From contig JAGDVP010000007.1 in assembly GCA_023255735.1 (NCBI GenBank), positions 74,531 through 138,530 of the forward strand: DNA of 64,000 bases. Direction: 5' to 3'. The position numbers and the translations under genes are program-made. Below the pieces are notes generated by a model. The model had not been told where the DNA came from and did no database searches. It was given only the letters and a program-made list of their open reading frames with translations. How positions within the stretch are numbered: position 1 is the first letter of the stretch; each line of letters begins with the position of its first letter. The stretch comes from Halothiobacillus sp. (GTDB taxonomy: Bacteria; Pseudomonadota; Gammaproteobacteria; Halothiobacillales; Halothiobacillaceae). This document shows positions 44,561-55,023 of the stretch, in pieces.

Positions 44561-45844
44561 ATGATGACCTCAATGCTCGATAGGTTGCTCGTGCTGCAAA
44601 GCTTAGGTTTGGCTTTGGGTATTGGGCTTTTGATCGGCCTTGAGCGTGGCTGGCATGAGCGCGCCGCCGTCGATGGCAGCCGCGTGGCGGGGGTGCGGAC
44701 ATTCGGTTTAATTGGTTTGGCGGGCGGCCTCGTCGGCGTGCTGGCCATCCAATATGGCGGCGTGGTGTTGGCGGCGGGTGTGTTTGCGTTGGGGATTATT
44801 TTGGCGGTGAGCTATTGGCTGTCGGCACAGCGCGATCAATCGGTGGGCATTACAACAGAAATTGCCAGCTTTTTGACTTTTACGTTGGGCGTTTTCGCCG
44901 TGAGTGGTTATGCGTATGTGGCCGTCGTGGCGGGTGTTATCACTATGATTTTACTGGGGTTAAAGTCGGTACTGCACTCGGGGTTGCAAAAAATATCCGA
45001 GCAAGAGCTATTCGCCACATTTAAGTTGCTACTGTTGGCTTTGGTTGTATTACCGATTTTACCGAATGGGGATTTTGGCCCTTGGGGTGGGCTTAATCCG
45101 CGGGTGATTGGCTGGATGGTATTGCTGTTGGCGGGCTTATCGTTCGTGGGTTATTTTTTGATGCGCTTACTGGGTTCAAGGCAGGGTTTGCTCGTCACAA
45201 GCGTGCTGGGTGGATTGGTTTCCTCCACGGCATTAACCCTAACCCTCGCGCGGTTTAACCGGGATCGCGGGGGTATGATGGACATTCTGGCGGTGGGGAT
45301 TATGGTGGCCTCAACCATTTTATTTCCGCGGGTTTTAATCGAAGTGGGTTTGGTGAATGCCGATTTACTTTCAGAATTAATGCCCCCGATCATGGCTATG
45401 ATGATGACCGCATCACTCGGTGCAGTGATTGCTTGGCGCGGGGCTTTATCGCAAGCACCGAACCCTGCAACCCTAACCCCAACCTTAAAAAACCCATTGG
45501 AATTGGGCGCAGTATTTCGTTTCTCCTTAATTTTGGTCGTGATTATGGTGCTCGCACAGGGGTTGCAGCACTATTGGGGTGATTTAGGTATTTATGGATT
45601 AGCGGCGGTTTCGGGCCTAGCCGATGTGGATGCATTATCTTTATCGCTTTCAAAAATGGTCGGGCAGAGGCAGATTGCCGCCAATGTCGCCACGCAGGCA
45701 ATTGTGCTGGCCATTTTGGTTAATACCTTAGTTAAAACAGCGCTGGCCTTTTTCATTGGTGGGCGGCTCTTAGGCTGGCGGGTGGCGGTTGTGCTGGTGC
45801 CTACGGTGGTGGTGGGTATGGCAGTTGCTCTGCTCATTCGATAA
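44561..45844 (+). CDS. MgtC/SapB-DUF4010 membrane protein
   Basis: 427 residues with about 12 hydrophobic helices. The N-terminal third is MgtC/SapB-like (LGIGLLIGLERGWHER, GVRTFGLIGLAGGL), the rest a DUF4010 domain (LGGLVSSTALTLTLARF, YGLAAVSGLADVDALSLSLSKM). I start at ATG 44561 (after a terminator hairpin that covers the track's first codons). The function of this fusion is unknown; MgtC itself inhibits F-ATPase in pathogens, which need not hold here. Confidence 0.85.
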   Translation: MMTSMLDRLLVLQSLGLALGIGLLIGLERGWHERAAVDGSRVAGVRTFGLIGLAGGLVGVLAIQYGGVVLAAGVFALGIILAVSYWLSAQRDQSVGITTEIASFLTFTLGVFAVSGYAYVAVVAGVITMILLGLKSVLHSGLQKISEQELFATFKLLLLALVVLPILPNGDFGPWGGLNPRVIGWMVLLLAGLSFVGYFLMRLLGSRQGLLVTSVLGGLVSSTALTLTLARFNRDRGGMMDILAVGIMVASTILFPRVLIEVGLVNADLLSELMPPIMAMMMTASLGAVIAWRGALSQAPNPATLTPTLKNPLELGAVFRFSLILVVIMVLAQGLQHYWGDLGIYGLAAVSGLADVDALSLSLSKMVGQRQIAANVATQAIVLAILVNTLVKTALAFFIGGRLLGWRVAVVLVPTVVVGMAVALLIR

Positions 45845-45900
45845 AGCCGCCTTTGGCGTCTAGATAATTCTAAGCCCGACTGTTAGCGAATTTTGCCCAA

Positions 45901-45927
45901 AAAAAACCTGCCATTTGGCAGGTTTTT
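45901..45927. terminator. Bidirectional terminator between DUF4010 and SQR genes
   Basis: AAAAACCTGCC-ATTT-GGCAGGTTTTT, a perfect stem with A- and T-runs on both sides, serving two convergent genes. Confidence 0.92.
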
Positions 45928-45985
45928 GGGGCGCTAGTCTAAATCCCCGCTCACGCAGGTGCGGCGGCGGGGGTGGGTTCAGCGC

Positions 45986-47317
<1,332 letters not shown>

Positions 47318-47470
47318 CTATTTGGCATCGTTTAAGCCTAAGCGCCAAGGTAGATTTAACCATTGGCGGGATGGGCGCTACGTGCGTTATCGTTATGAGA
47401 TGCGCATAGCCAAGCAAACGATGTGCGATTCTTGCGCGATTGCCTTTGCTTGGCAAGAAAATTTACCTTA

Positions 47471-47504
47471 AATTTTCAATACAGACTGTAGATTAATTTT
47501 CAAT
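47471..47504. repeat. Two direct 10-base repeats upstream of sqr
   Basis: AATTTTCAAT occurs twice with a 24-base period in the AT-rich region about 210-240 bases before the sqr start. The rest of the 290-base gap between sqr and prmB shows no gene. The repeats could be regulator half-sites, but AT-rich DNA gives such matches by chance fairly often. Confidence 0.3.
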
Positions 47505-47553
47505 CAGTTGTTTTATCTATTTTTTCAAAAAAATTAAAAGTATTTGAAAAAAA

Positions 47554-48528
47554 TTAACCGCGCCAATGGCCGAGTGTGGCGCGATCAATCGTGAAGATGG
47601 CTGCATCTAGGCTAACCAGGCCATCCGCCTCGGTCAGCCAGGTGAGTTTGTGATGGGGAAAGCTTTCATCAATCAGCCGTTTGCCATTGCCCACTTCCAC
47701 AAACAATCGCCCCTGCGGGCTTAAGTGGCTGCCGGCTGTATCGAGCATGCGCTCAACCAAAGCCATGCCTCGCTGTTCGGCATAGAGCCCGAGCGCGGGC
47801 TCAAAGTGATATTCGCGCGGCAAGTCGCCGGCCTCGTCGGGGTCTACATAGGGCGGATTGCTGATGATGAGATCAAAAATTAAGGGCTGGCCGCTGTCAT
47901 CCACGAGATCGTCGAGTAAATCGGATTGCATCAAGTGCACGCGCTCATCTTGCTGGAAATCTTGCACATTGCGCGCGGCCACACTGAGCGCATCAAATGA
48001 GATATCGCTTGCGACCACCCAGGCTGCCGGAAAATGCGCTGCCAAAGCCAGCGCCAAACACCCCGAGCCTGTGCCAATATCTAAGAGCGATTCGGGCGGC
48101 TTTTCTGCTGTGAACCAAGGGGAAAATCGCTCTGCGATGAGTGCGGCAAACGGGGAGCGCGGAATGAGCACCCGCTCATCTACGTAATAAGGCTCACCCA
48201 TAAACCACGCGCGATTGAGTAAATAAGCAGTGGGAATGTGCTCAAGACAGCGCCGCCGAACCAAGCCTAAAACGGCGGTTAATTCACCCGGCGTGAGCTT
48301 GGCCTGCCAGTGGGCAGAATCCAAATTCAACGGAAGGCGCAGGCTATCGAGCACAAGCCACACGGCCTCATCCCAATATTGCGTGGTGCCATGGCCTAAA
48401 AATACCTGATGCTCATCCATCCGGCTGGCTGCCCAACGGATCACATCAAGCAGGGTGGTTAAGTGCCGTGTATCTTCAATCAGCGGGTACAGAGCAGGGG
48501 CGGGGGTTGCGGGCGAATTGGGTATCAT
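47554..48528 (-). CDS. prmB: Ribosomal protein uL3 glutamine methyltransferase
   Basis: PrmB methylates a glutamine of ribosomal protein L3. 324 residues. The N-terminal helical domain has FMGEPYYVDERVLIPRSP. The methyltransferase domain has LLDIGTGSGCLALALA (SAM site) and the substrate-Gln motif NPPY (IISNPPYVD). The N-terminal length and the PYYVDERVLIPRSP wording favour PrmB over PrmC. Divergent from psd. Confidence 0.92.
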   Translation of the reverse strand: MIPNSPATPAPALYPLIEDTRHLTTLLDVIRWAASRMDEHQVFLGHGTTQYWDEAVWLVLDSLRLPLNLDSAHWQAKLTPGELTAVLGLVRRRCLEHIPTAYLLNRAWFMGEPYYVDERVLIPRSPFAALIAERFSPWFTAEKPPESLLDIGTGSGCLALALAAHFPAAWVVASDISFDALSVAARNVQDFQQDERVHLMQSDLLDDLVDDSGQPLIFDLIISNPPYVDPDEAGDLPREYHFEPALGLYAEQRGMALVERMLDTAGSHLSPQGRLFVEVGNGKRLIDESFPHHKLTWLTEADGLVSLDAAIFTIDRATLGHWRG

Positions 48529-48639
48529 GGGCGGTCACAGGGCTTGTGGGTGGGAAGATGCATTTATTGTGGCAGAACTACAGGTATCATATTCAGGTTG
48601 ACTTCAATTTAACGCTTAAAAAATCATAAGTATTCTCGA

Positions 48640-49554
48640 ATGAATGATCCCTTAAATCAGCCAGTTTCTACCCCAAAGGTTGCGCCCACACTGGGGCAAA
48701 GTCTTTGGACTGCCGTGCAATATGCGCTCCCGCATCATGCGATTTCGCGGGTGGTTTTTCGCTTAAGCCGTTGGCAAACCCCATTTACAGCAGCGGTTAT
48801 CCGCTGGTTTGTGCGTCGCTTCGGGGTTGATTTGAGCGAGGCGCTTGAACCGGATCCCGCCGCTTACGCGAGCTTTAACGCATTTTTTACCCGTGCTTTA
48901 AACCCCGATTTGCGCCCCATGCCGACCGATGCGGCTGTTTGGGTTAGCCCTTGTGATGGAAGGGTAAGCCAGCTGGGTGCGATTCAGTCGGGTAATTTAT
49001 TGCAAGCTAAGGGGCGCGATTACACGGTCACCCAATTATTGGGTGGTTATGTTGCGCTGGCTAAAGAGTTTGAACAGGGTCAGTTCGCGACGATTTATCT
49101 TTCACCTAGGGATTATCATCGCATTCACATGCCGTGTGCCGGCACCCTGCGCGAGATGATTCATGTGCCGGGCCGTTTATTTAGCGTATCGCCGGTAACA
49201 GCGCAGCAAGTGCCCGAACTTTTCGCGCGCAATGAGCGCCTTGTTTGCGTGTTTGATACCGCGCATGGCCCGCTTGCGCTGGTGTTGGTGGGAGCCATCA
49301 ACGTGGCTGCGATTGAAACCGTTTGGGCGGGTTTGGTTACCCCGCCTGCCGGCCATGCGATCAGCCGGCGGCAATATGGCGCGGATACGGGGATGGTTAT
49401 TTCACTCGCCCGTGGTCAAGAAATGGGGCGGTTTAACATGGGCTCTACGGTGGTGATGCTTTTGCCTCATGGGTTTAAGTTTGATGCAACGTGGCAAGCT
49501 CAATCACCGATTCGATTGGGCAATGCCTTGGGTATGCCCGCGCAATCAGGCTAA
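48640..49554 (+). CDS. psd: Phosphatidylserine decarboxylase proenzyme
   Basis: Makes phosphatidylethanolamine in the inner membrane. 304 residues. It is self-cleaved at the Gly-Ser of NMGST near the C-terminus to give the pyruvoyl group. Catalytic triad members are visible as Asp in SPCDGRV and His in YHRIHMP. It is close to the E. coli size (322). Upstream sequence is AT-rich and likely carries the promoter. Confidence 0.95.
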   Translation: MNDPLNQPVSTPKVAPTLGQSLWTAVQYALPHHAISRVVFRLSRWQTPFTAAVIRWFVRRFGVDLSEALEPDPAAYASFNAFFTRALNPDLRPMPTDAAVWVSPCDGRVSQLGAIQSGNLLQAKGRDYTVTQLLGGYVALAKEFEQGQFATIYLSPRDYHRIHMPCAGTLREMIHVPGRLFSVSPVTAQQVPELFARNERLVCVFDTAHGPLALVLVGAINVAAIETVWAGLVTPPAGHAISRRQYGADTGMVISLARGQEMGRFNMGSTVVMLLPHGFKFDATWQAQSPIRLGNALGMPAQSG

Positions 49555-49633
49555 TTTATGCGGCATATTTGATGGAAATCCCTCATCATGCCGGTACTGT
49601 TTGGTGTACTGCTCAAAACAAGGATGGTGAATC

Positions 49634-51280
49634 GTGGCGCAAGTTCAAACTATGCAGGCGTTTATTGATCGGCTCCTGTTGCAAGAGCCTTTGGTGGCGG
49701 TGGATTTATTGGGCGATGCGTTGGCCGACGCCACTTGGCAAGATATGGATGAGCCGCAAATTAGCGCCACGGTACAGCTGTTGCTGCCCTATTTAAGCCG
49801 GTTAGCTGTGCGGCTGCGCAGCAGTTTGCGGCAATCTGGTTTACCTTTGAGTGAATCTGGCCGCGCGCAGTTGGCGGGTTTGCTCAGGCTTTATCGTTAT
49901 GCGCAGCTGATGCTTAACCTCAAATTAACCACGCTGCATGAGCAAATTGATGATCCCTTGGGCGGCGAGTATCTTGTGCGCACGCATCAAGACCAAGTGG
50001 ATTGGGCGGTACGCTGCATTCTTGATTGTTATGTCTCCTACGTTGATGTACCCAAATCGCTCTATGTGGATTTGCATCAATTGGTTGATTTAGCCCGCGT
50101 AGCGCTGCACGAGCACCACCCTGTGGGTTGGCAGTCGATACACCAGCACTATGTGGCCATTTTAACCTTAGCGATTGTCAATCCCTACGGGCTTGTGCCG
50201 GATGAAATGGAAGACATTTTTAATTGTTTAATCCAAACCGGGGGCGCGATCACGCTCGTGCATGGCGAGCCGACCCCAACCAGCCGGTTCATCGATATGA
50301 GCGGCAAAATTATGCCGCATATTGCACTTACACCGCGCGCCAGTTTGACGGCAAACGGGGTGTTTCTTGATGTGAGTGGCTTGTATCAGCCAGAGCTCAA
50401 GCTGCAGTTATCGCCGGCATGCCAAGCCCATTTAATGCGCTTGTTACAGCGCTTGCAGTTTTATTTTGTTGGCCGCTCAACGCGTGCGCCGCAGGTTGCC
50501 TCTGAGATAGCCCGCCCCACCCGCGAGAGCCTGGTGACCTTAGGTTTTTTAAGTGTCCATCATCGCCTAGAGCGATTAAACCGCAGTGATCGCCTGCCCG
50601 AAACCGCCATTGCCTTAGCCGGGTTAGATTGGGAGGGGTTAGAGCAACCCATTCGCGCCGGGGTGCAAAGCTTGTCCGGCGCCGGTGAGTTTAAGTTAGA
50701 TATCGACACCGGGCACGCCAAAACAGATATGGATTGGGCCGAGGGCGCGCACAAAACGGGTAGTTATGCGCTACGTGCCGCAAGCGAACCGGTTGTCAAC
50801 GAGCCCGGCACTTGGGATGTGGTTAATTTTTCTGCGACGGGATTTCGGTTCCACTGGCGTTTATCCGGCAACAGCCACGCGGCGGTGGATGATTTATTGT
50901 TGGTGGAGTTATCCCAAGCGACAACGCCCCCGGCCACGAAAACCGAGCTTGCCATTGGGGTGGTGCGATGGGTGCGCCACATGGATGCTGAGCACAAAAC
51001 CATCGATATGGGGGTGCAGCGCCTACCCGGGACGGTATTTGCCAGTTACGCGCGGGATTATCGCACCCAAGGTAATCGCTGGAGTAAAAATTGGCCGATA
51101 ATTGCACAGCTCGACGCGCAAGCACGGTTGACGCGCGTTATTGTCGCCGCCGAGTTGGTGGCTGAAACACAGGAAATTCTCATTATGCAAGAGGAACATG
51201 AGGTTCGCGTTCGATTAGGCGCGGTGTGTCAAACAGGACAGGGATTTTTAATTATGGAGGCACAGCGTGTTGATGCGTGA
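49634..51280 (+). CDS. Uncharacterised protein with possible PilZ-like end, partner of FimX-like gene
   Basis: 548 residues, GTG start with AAGGA upstream. No signal peptide or membrane segment. The first two-thirds are helical with no domain I recognise. The last 150 residues (VVNFSATGFRFHWR, LLLVELSQ, GVVRWVRHMDAEHKTIDMGVQRL) have the beta-strand layout and D/G pattern of a PilZ domain, but the RxxxR and DxSxxG residues for c-di-GMP are missing. Its stop overlaps the start of the degenerate GGDEF/EAL gene by 14 bases, so the two probably act together in c-di-GMP or type IV pilus control. Function unproven. Confidence 0.7.
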   Translation: MAQVQTMQAFIDRLLLQEPLVAVDLLGDALADATWQDMDEPQISATVQLLLPYLSRLAVRLRSSLRQSGLPLSESGRAQLAGLLRLYRYAQLMLNLKLTTLHEQIDDPLGGEYLVRTHQDQVDWAVRCILDCYVSYVDVPKSLYVDLHQLVDLARVALHEHHPVGWQSIHQHYVAILTLAIVNPYGLVPDEMEDIFNCLIQTGGAITLVHGEPTPTSRFIDMSGKIMPHIALTPRASLTANGVFLDVSGLYQPELKLQLSPACQAHLMRLLQRLQFYFVGRSTRAPQVASEIARPTRESLVTLGFLSVHHRLERLNRSDRLPETAIALAGLDWEGLEQPIRAGVQSLSGAGEFKLDIDTGHAKTDMDWAEGAHKTGSYALRAASEPVVNEPGTWDVVNFSATGFRFHWRLSGNSHAAVDDLLLVELSQATTPPATKTELAIGVVRWVRHMDAEHKTIDMGVQRLPGTVFASYARDYRTQGNRWSKNWPIIAQLDAQARLTRVIVAAELVAETQEILIMQEEHEVRVRLGAVCQTGQGFLIMEAQRVDA

Positions 51281-53357
51281 TCAAGTCCGAGGACGCCCTT
51301 TTTCAATTTTGTATCTTTCCAGCGCGATCAATGATGCTATCGCGTTGCGAAGCGCGCTGCGTAACCAAGGTTTTGGTGCCAATGTGCTGCATGCCGATTC
51401 CTTTGAGACGGCCGTAAATCAAGCGCATAAAAATGCGCTTGATGTGGTGCTCATCGATTTTGGCGGCCAAGCGGCAAGCTTTTTGGATGCGCTCATCTCG
51501 GAGCCCTCAGCGCGGGCGATTTTTGAATGGATGCCCAAAATTGTCATGGCGGATGTCGATGACGACACCCAAGTTTTACCCTTGTACGAATTGGGTGCGA
51601 CGGCGGTGGTTGTTCATGAATCGCGTTTGATGCCGGTACTCATTCGTGAAGTGATGGCTGCCATGACAATGCAGGAAAAAATCCTGCTTAAAAAACAATT
51701 AGCCGGTTCTGAATTGCGTTGCCAGAAGTTGATTGATGGCTCAAGTGAAGCGGTCGCTTATATTCAAGATGGCCTGCATATTTATGCCAATAAAGCATAC
51801 CTTGACCTTATGGGCTATGAGCAACTTGATGATTTGATTGATGAACCTTTGCTTGATCGCGCCCTGGGTGATAGTGCAGCACGGCTTAAAAACTTCCTCA
51901 AAGAGGAGGAGGGCAGCGAGGAATTCGAGCTTAAAACCGAGGGGGGCGATCACATCAAGGTCATCATTTCCTCATCACAAGCCTCGTTTGATGGTGAAGC
52001 CTGCTTGCAGCTCTTTGTGGCACGCAAGCAACAAAGCTCGGTGGAAGTCGAGGAGCAACTTGAGTTCCTAGCGCGGCGCGATTTACTCACCGGGCTATAC
52101 AACCGCAATTATTTTTTCGATCAGTTGCATGATCGTCTTGAGCTCATTAAACAAAATGAAGCCGAGCAAGGTGCGCTCATGATGCTCGACATCACCAATA
52201 GTGCCGCATTAAAGAAAACAATTGGCACGACCGGTGTCGATAGCTTAATTACCGAATTTGGTAAGGAAGTGGAGGCATTGGTGGGTGGTAAAGGCTTGGT
52301 GGCACGCCACGGCGCTTATTCATTTTTAGTTTTGATGGGTAAGGCCGATTTAACCCAAGCCGAATCCATGGTGCGCAGCCTGATCGGGTACGCTAAAGAT
52401 TATATTTTCACCACAGGCACCACCTCAGTCACCGTCAATGTGGCCTTGGGTTATGTTTTACTCGATGCCAGCTCCCCGCCCAATGGCATGGAGCTTGTCG
52501 ATCGAGCCGAGCGGGCGACCAACAAAGCAGCCGAGCAAGGCGCAAACTTAGCGGAACGCTACAAAATCGATTTAAAAACCGCGAGCGACACCGAGCAAGA
52601 GGAAACATGGGCGCGGCGCATCAAAGATGCACTCAAAGAAAACCGGTTTTTCTTGGCGTTTCAGCCGATTGTCTCCTTGCAGGGGCATCGCGATCCCAAC
52701 CGGTTTGAGGTGTTTTTGCGCATGATCGATGAAGAGGGCAAACCGTTACGCCCCATGGAGTTTTTAGGCCGTGCCGAGCGGGGCGATTTAATGCACTCTA
52801 TTGATCGCTGGGTTATCTTGAGCGCCATTAAAGAAATCCATGCCGCAACCAAACGCGGTGAGCGGATTAAATTATATCTGCGCATCAGCGAGCAATCTCT
52901 GCGTGATGAAGCTTTTGCTCAGTGGTTAGTCAGCCGATTGGCGAGCGTGCGCCTGCCCGAAAATTTATTGGTGATTCAAGTGCGTGCCGATATGGCGGGT
53001 TATTTATTAAAGCATCTCGAAAATCTGCGCGATGCGATTGCACCTTTGGGATGCGGTATTTTGATTGATGGTTTTGGTGAGGGCGCTGAGCCCTTCCGTT
53101 TGCTCGATCATCTGAAAACGCGTGAAATCAAAATTTCCCGCACCTTGCTCGAAAATTTCAGCCAAGAAACCGCCAACCAAGTGGTGGTAGCCCAAATCTT
53201 GAATGAAGCCGCGGGGCGCGATGTGCAAGTCATCGTGCCGAACGTAGAAGACCCGGCCACCTTGCAACTGATTTGGCCGATGGGGGTGGATTTGGTGCAG
53301 GGCGACTTTATCCAAAGCCCACGCAACAGCCCCGAATTTGATTTTTCACAATTTTAA
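51267..53357 (+). CDS. FimX-like protein with degenerate GGDEF and EAL domains
   Basis: 696 residues. In order: a receiver-like domain (residues 12-125), PAS (150-270, GSSEAVAYIQDGLHIYANKAYLDLMGYE), GGDEF (about 285-425) and EAL (about 455-690). The GGDEF signature (RxGGDEF) reads RHGAYSF, and EALLR reads EVFLR. The later DDFGTG motif reads DGFGEG, so both catalytic sites look dead. This matches FimX, a c-di-GMP-binding regulator of type IV pili in Pseudomonas. Start GTG 51267 has GGAGG at six bases. It follows and overlaps the companion gene. Confidence 0.85.
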   Translation: MLMRDQVRGRPFSILYLSSAINDAIALRSALRNQGFGANVLHADSFETAVNQAHKNALDVVLIDFGGQAASFLDALISEPSARAIFEWMPKIVMADVDDDTQVLPLYELGATAVVVHESRLMPVLIREVMAAMTMQEKILLKKQLAGSELRCQKLIDGSSEAVAYIQDGLHIYANKAYLDLMGYEQLDDLIDEPLLDRALGDSAARLKNFLKEEEGSEEFELKTEGGDHIKVIISSSQASFDGEACLQLFVARKQQSSVEVEEQLEFLARRDLLTGLYNRNYFFDQLHDRLELIKQNEAEQGALMMLDITNSAALKKTIGTTGVDSLITEFGKEVEALVGGKGLVARHGAYSFLVLMGKADLTQAESMVRSLIGYAKDYIFTTGTTSVTVNVALGYVLLDASSPPNGMELVDRAERATNKAAEQGANLAERYKIDLKTASDTEQEETWARRIKDALKENRFFLAFQPIVSLQGHRDPNRFEVFLRMIDEEGKPLRPMEFLGRAERGDLMHSIDRWVILSAIKEIHAATKRGERIKLYLRISEQSLRDEAFAQWLVSRLASVRLPENLLVIQVRADMAGYLLKHLENLRDAIAPLGCGILIDGFGEGAEPFRLLDHLKTREIKISRTLLENFSQETANQVVVAQILNEAAGRDVQVIVPNVEDPATLQLIWPMGVDLVQGDFIQSPRNSPEFDFSQF

Positions 53358-53370
53358 CCGGCGATCATTG

Positions 53371-53790
53371 ATGACAAAATTTCCCATAAGCTACGATGCG
53401 GCCGAACTCGATTGGATCACCATTGATCGGCTGGAATTTGATTGCATCATCGGCATTTACCCCCATGAGCGCGCTGCGGTTCAACCGGTGCAAATCGATT
53501 TGCGGTTAGGGGTAAGCCCGGTTGGCGAAGCGGCTCGCGCTGATGATATTGCTGCCACCGTTGATTATCAGCGGGTTTGCGAGGCCAGCATGCAGGTGGC
53601 GCAAACAGGGCAGTTTCAGCTGGTTGAAACGCTCGCTTTAATGATTGTTGCCGCTTTATTCGAACAATTTCCCCTCGCGGCGATACACATCAAAGTGAGT
53701 AAACCCCTAGCGCTGCCTTATACCCAAGGGGTTGGAATTGAATTATTCCGCCGCGCCCCCGTGGCGGCTCGCACAGATGAGATTGAATGA
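53371..53790 (+). CDS. folB: Dihydroneopterin aldolase
   Basis: Cleaves dihydroneopterin to 6-hydroxymethyl-dihydropterin in folate synthesis. 139 residues from ATG 53371. It has the family loop IIGIYPHERAAVQPVQIDLRL, catalytic Glu in FQLVETLA and Lys in KVSKPLAL. The track's start is 11 codons upstream in the previous gene's tail. Its stop overlaps the next gene by four bases (ATGA). Confidence 0.92.
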   Translation: MTKFPISYDAAELDWITIDRLEFDCIIGIYPHERAAVQPVQIDLRLGVSPVGEAARADDIAATVDYQRVCEASMQVAQTGQFQLVETLALMIVAALFEQFPLAAIHIKVSKPLALPYTQGVGIELFRRAPVAARTDEIE

Positions 53791-54986
53791 CGACACCGCC
53801 CGATTTTTCCCTGCCCATTCCCTCGCTTAAAGATCAAGCAAAAAGCACTGCGTTGATCGGCTATTTGCGCGCGCAGCCTATGGCCGCAAAACTGCCCTTT
53901 GCCGATTACATGCAGGCCGTTTTGTATCACCCGCAATGGGGCTACTACGGTAGCGGCCAAGTGCAATTTGGCGCCGGTGGCGATTTTGTCACGGCGCCAG
54001 AGCGCTCGCCCTTATTTACCCTAGGTTTGGTTTTCGAATGGCAACAAGCGCAAGCGGCGGGTTTGGGCGATGAGGTGCTTGAGTTAGGCGCCGGCTCTGG
54101 GCAGTTAGCGCTTGATTTTTTGCAAGAGACCGAACGGCGGGGCTGCTGCCCTAATCGCTATTTAATTTTGGAAATTAGCCCCGCCTTACGGCTACGCCAG
54201 CAACAGCGCTTGCGCGCGGTACTCTCTGAACCGCTATTTGCGCGGCTAGTTTGGCTGGATTCGATGGAGCAGCTTCTACCCAATGCCCCCCGTCAGCCGT
54301 GTTTTGCAGGCGGCATGTTGATTGCGAACGAAGTGCTGGATGCCATGCCTATCACGCGTTTTAGCTGGCGGCCAGGGCAATTGGACACCGTACAAGAGCA
54401 GCGCGTGGCCTGTGATGGCGCCCGATTTACTTGGGTGAGTACCGAGCCCTCACAAAGACTCCTGCATGCCTTACGTTTTTATGCCGATCAATGGCCGCCA
54501 ATGAGTTTGCCCGAAGCGCCCGTGTTCGCAGAAATCAATGAAACCTTGGCCGATTGGCTGGCAGCGCTCAATGCTGCGTTGAGCCAAGCGGCTAAGCCCA
54601 CTTGGGCATATTTTTTTGATTATGGGGGCACTTCAAGCGAAGTGTATCGCCCAGATCGGACAGATGGCACCCTGCGCTGCCACTACCGGCATTTGGCGCA
54701 TGATGATCCTTTTGTCTACCCAGGGCTGCAAGACATCACCACGTGGGTCGATTTTGAACACACCGCCCGGCTTGCGGCAGCGATAGGGTTTATTGTGGAT
54801 GGTACGCGCAGCCAAGCGGCTTGGTTGCTGGGTACCGATGTGCCCGATCAATTTACGCGGCTGATGAATCAAGCCGCCGATCGCGCGACCAGCGCCCGCA
54901 TCGCCCAAGGTTTTAAAGAGCTTGTAATGCCCACCGAAATGGGTGAGCGGTTTCGGGTGCTGCGCTTGCGGGTTGAGCCGGCTTAA
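53787..54986 (+). CDS. MidA/NDUFAF7-type SAM methyltransferase
   Basis: 399-residue DUF185 family protein. It has the N-terminal block PFADYMQAVLYHPQWGYYGSG, GDFVTAPERSPLF, SAM site VLELGAGSGQLA, ANEVLDAMP and FDYGG. In mitochondria the relative methylates an arginine of complex I; the bacterial substrate is unknown. Translation is coupled to folB by a four-base overlap. Confidence 0.9.
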   Translation: MTTPPDFSLPIPSLKDQAKSTALIGYLRAQPMAAKLPFADYMQAVLYHPQWGYYGSGQVQFGAGGDFVTAPERSPLFTLGLVFEWQQAQAAGLGDEVLELGAGSGQLALDFLQETERRGCCPNRYLILEISPALRLRQQQRLRAVLSEPLFARLVWLDSMEQLLPNAPRQPCFAGGMLIANEVLDAMPITRFSWRPGQLDTVQEQRVACDGARFTWVSTEPSQRLLHALRFYADQWPPMSLPEAPVFAEINETLADWLAALNAALSQAAKPTWAYFFDYGGTSSEVYRPDRTDGTLRCHYRHLAHDDPFVYPGLQDITTWVDFEHTARLAAAIGFIVDGTRSQAAWLLGTDVPDQFTRLMNQAADRATSARIAQGFKELVMPTEMGERFRVLRLRVEPA

Positions 54987-55023
54987 GGTTTGCCCCCATC
55001 CTTTTATGATGAGCTAGGTTGCT

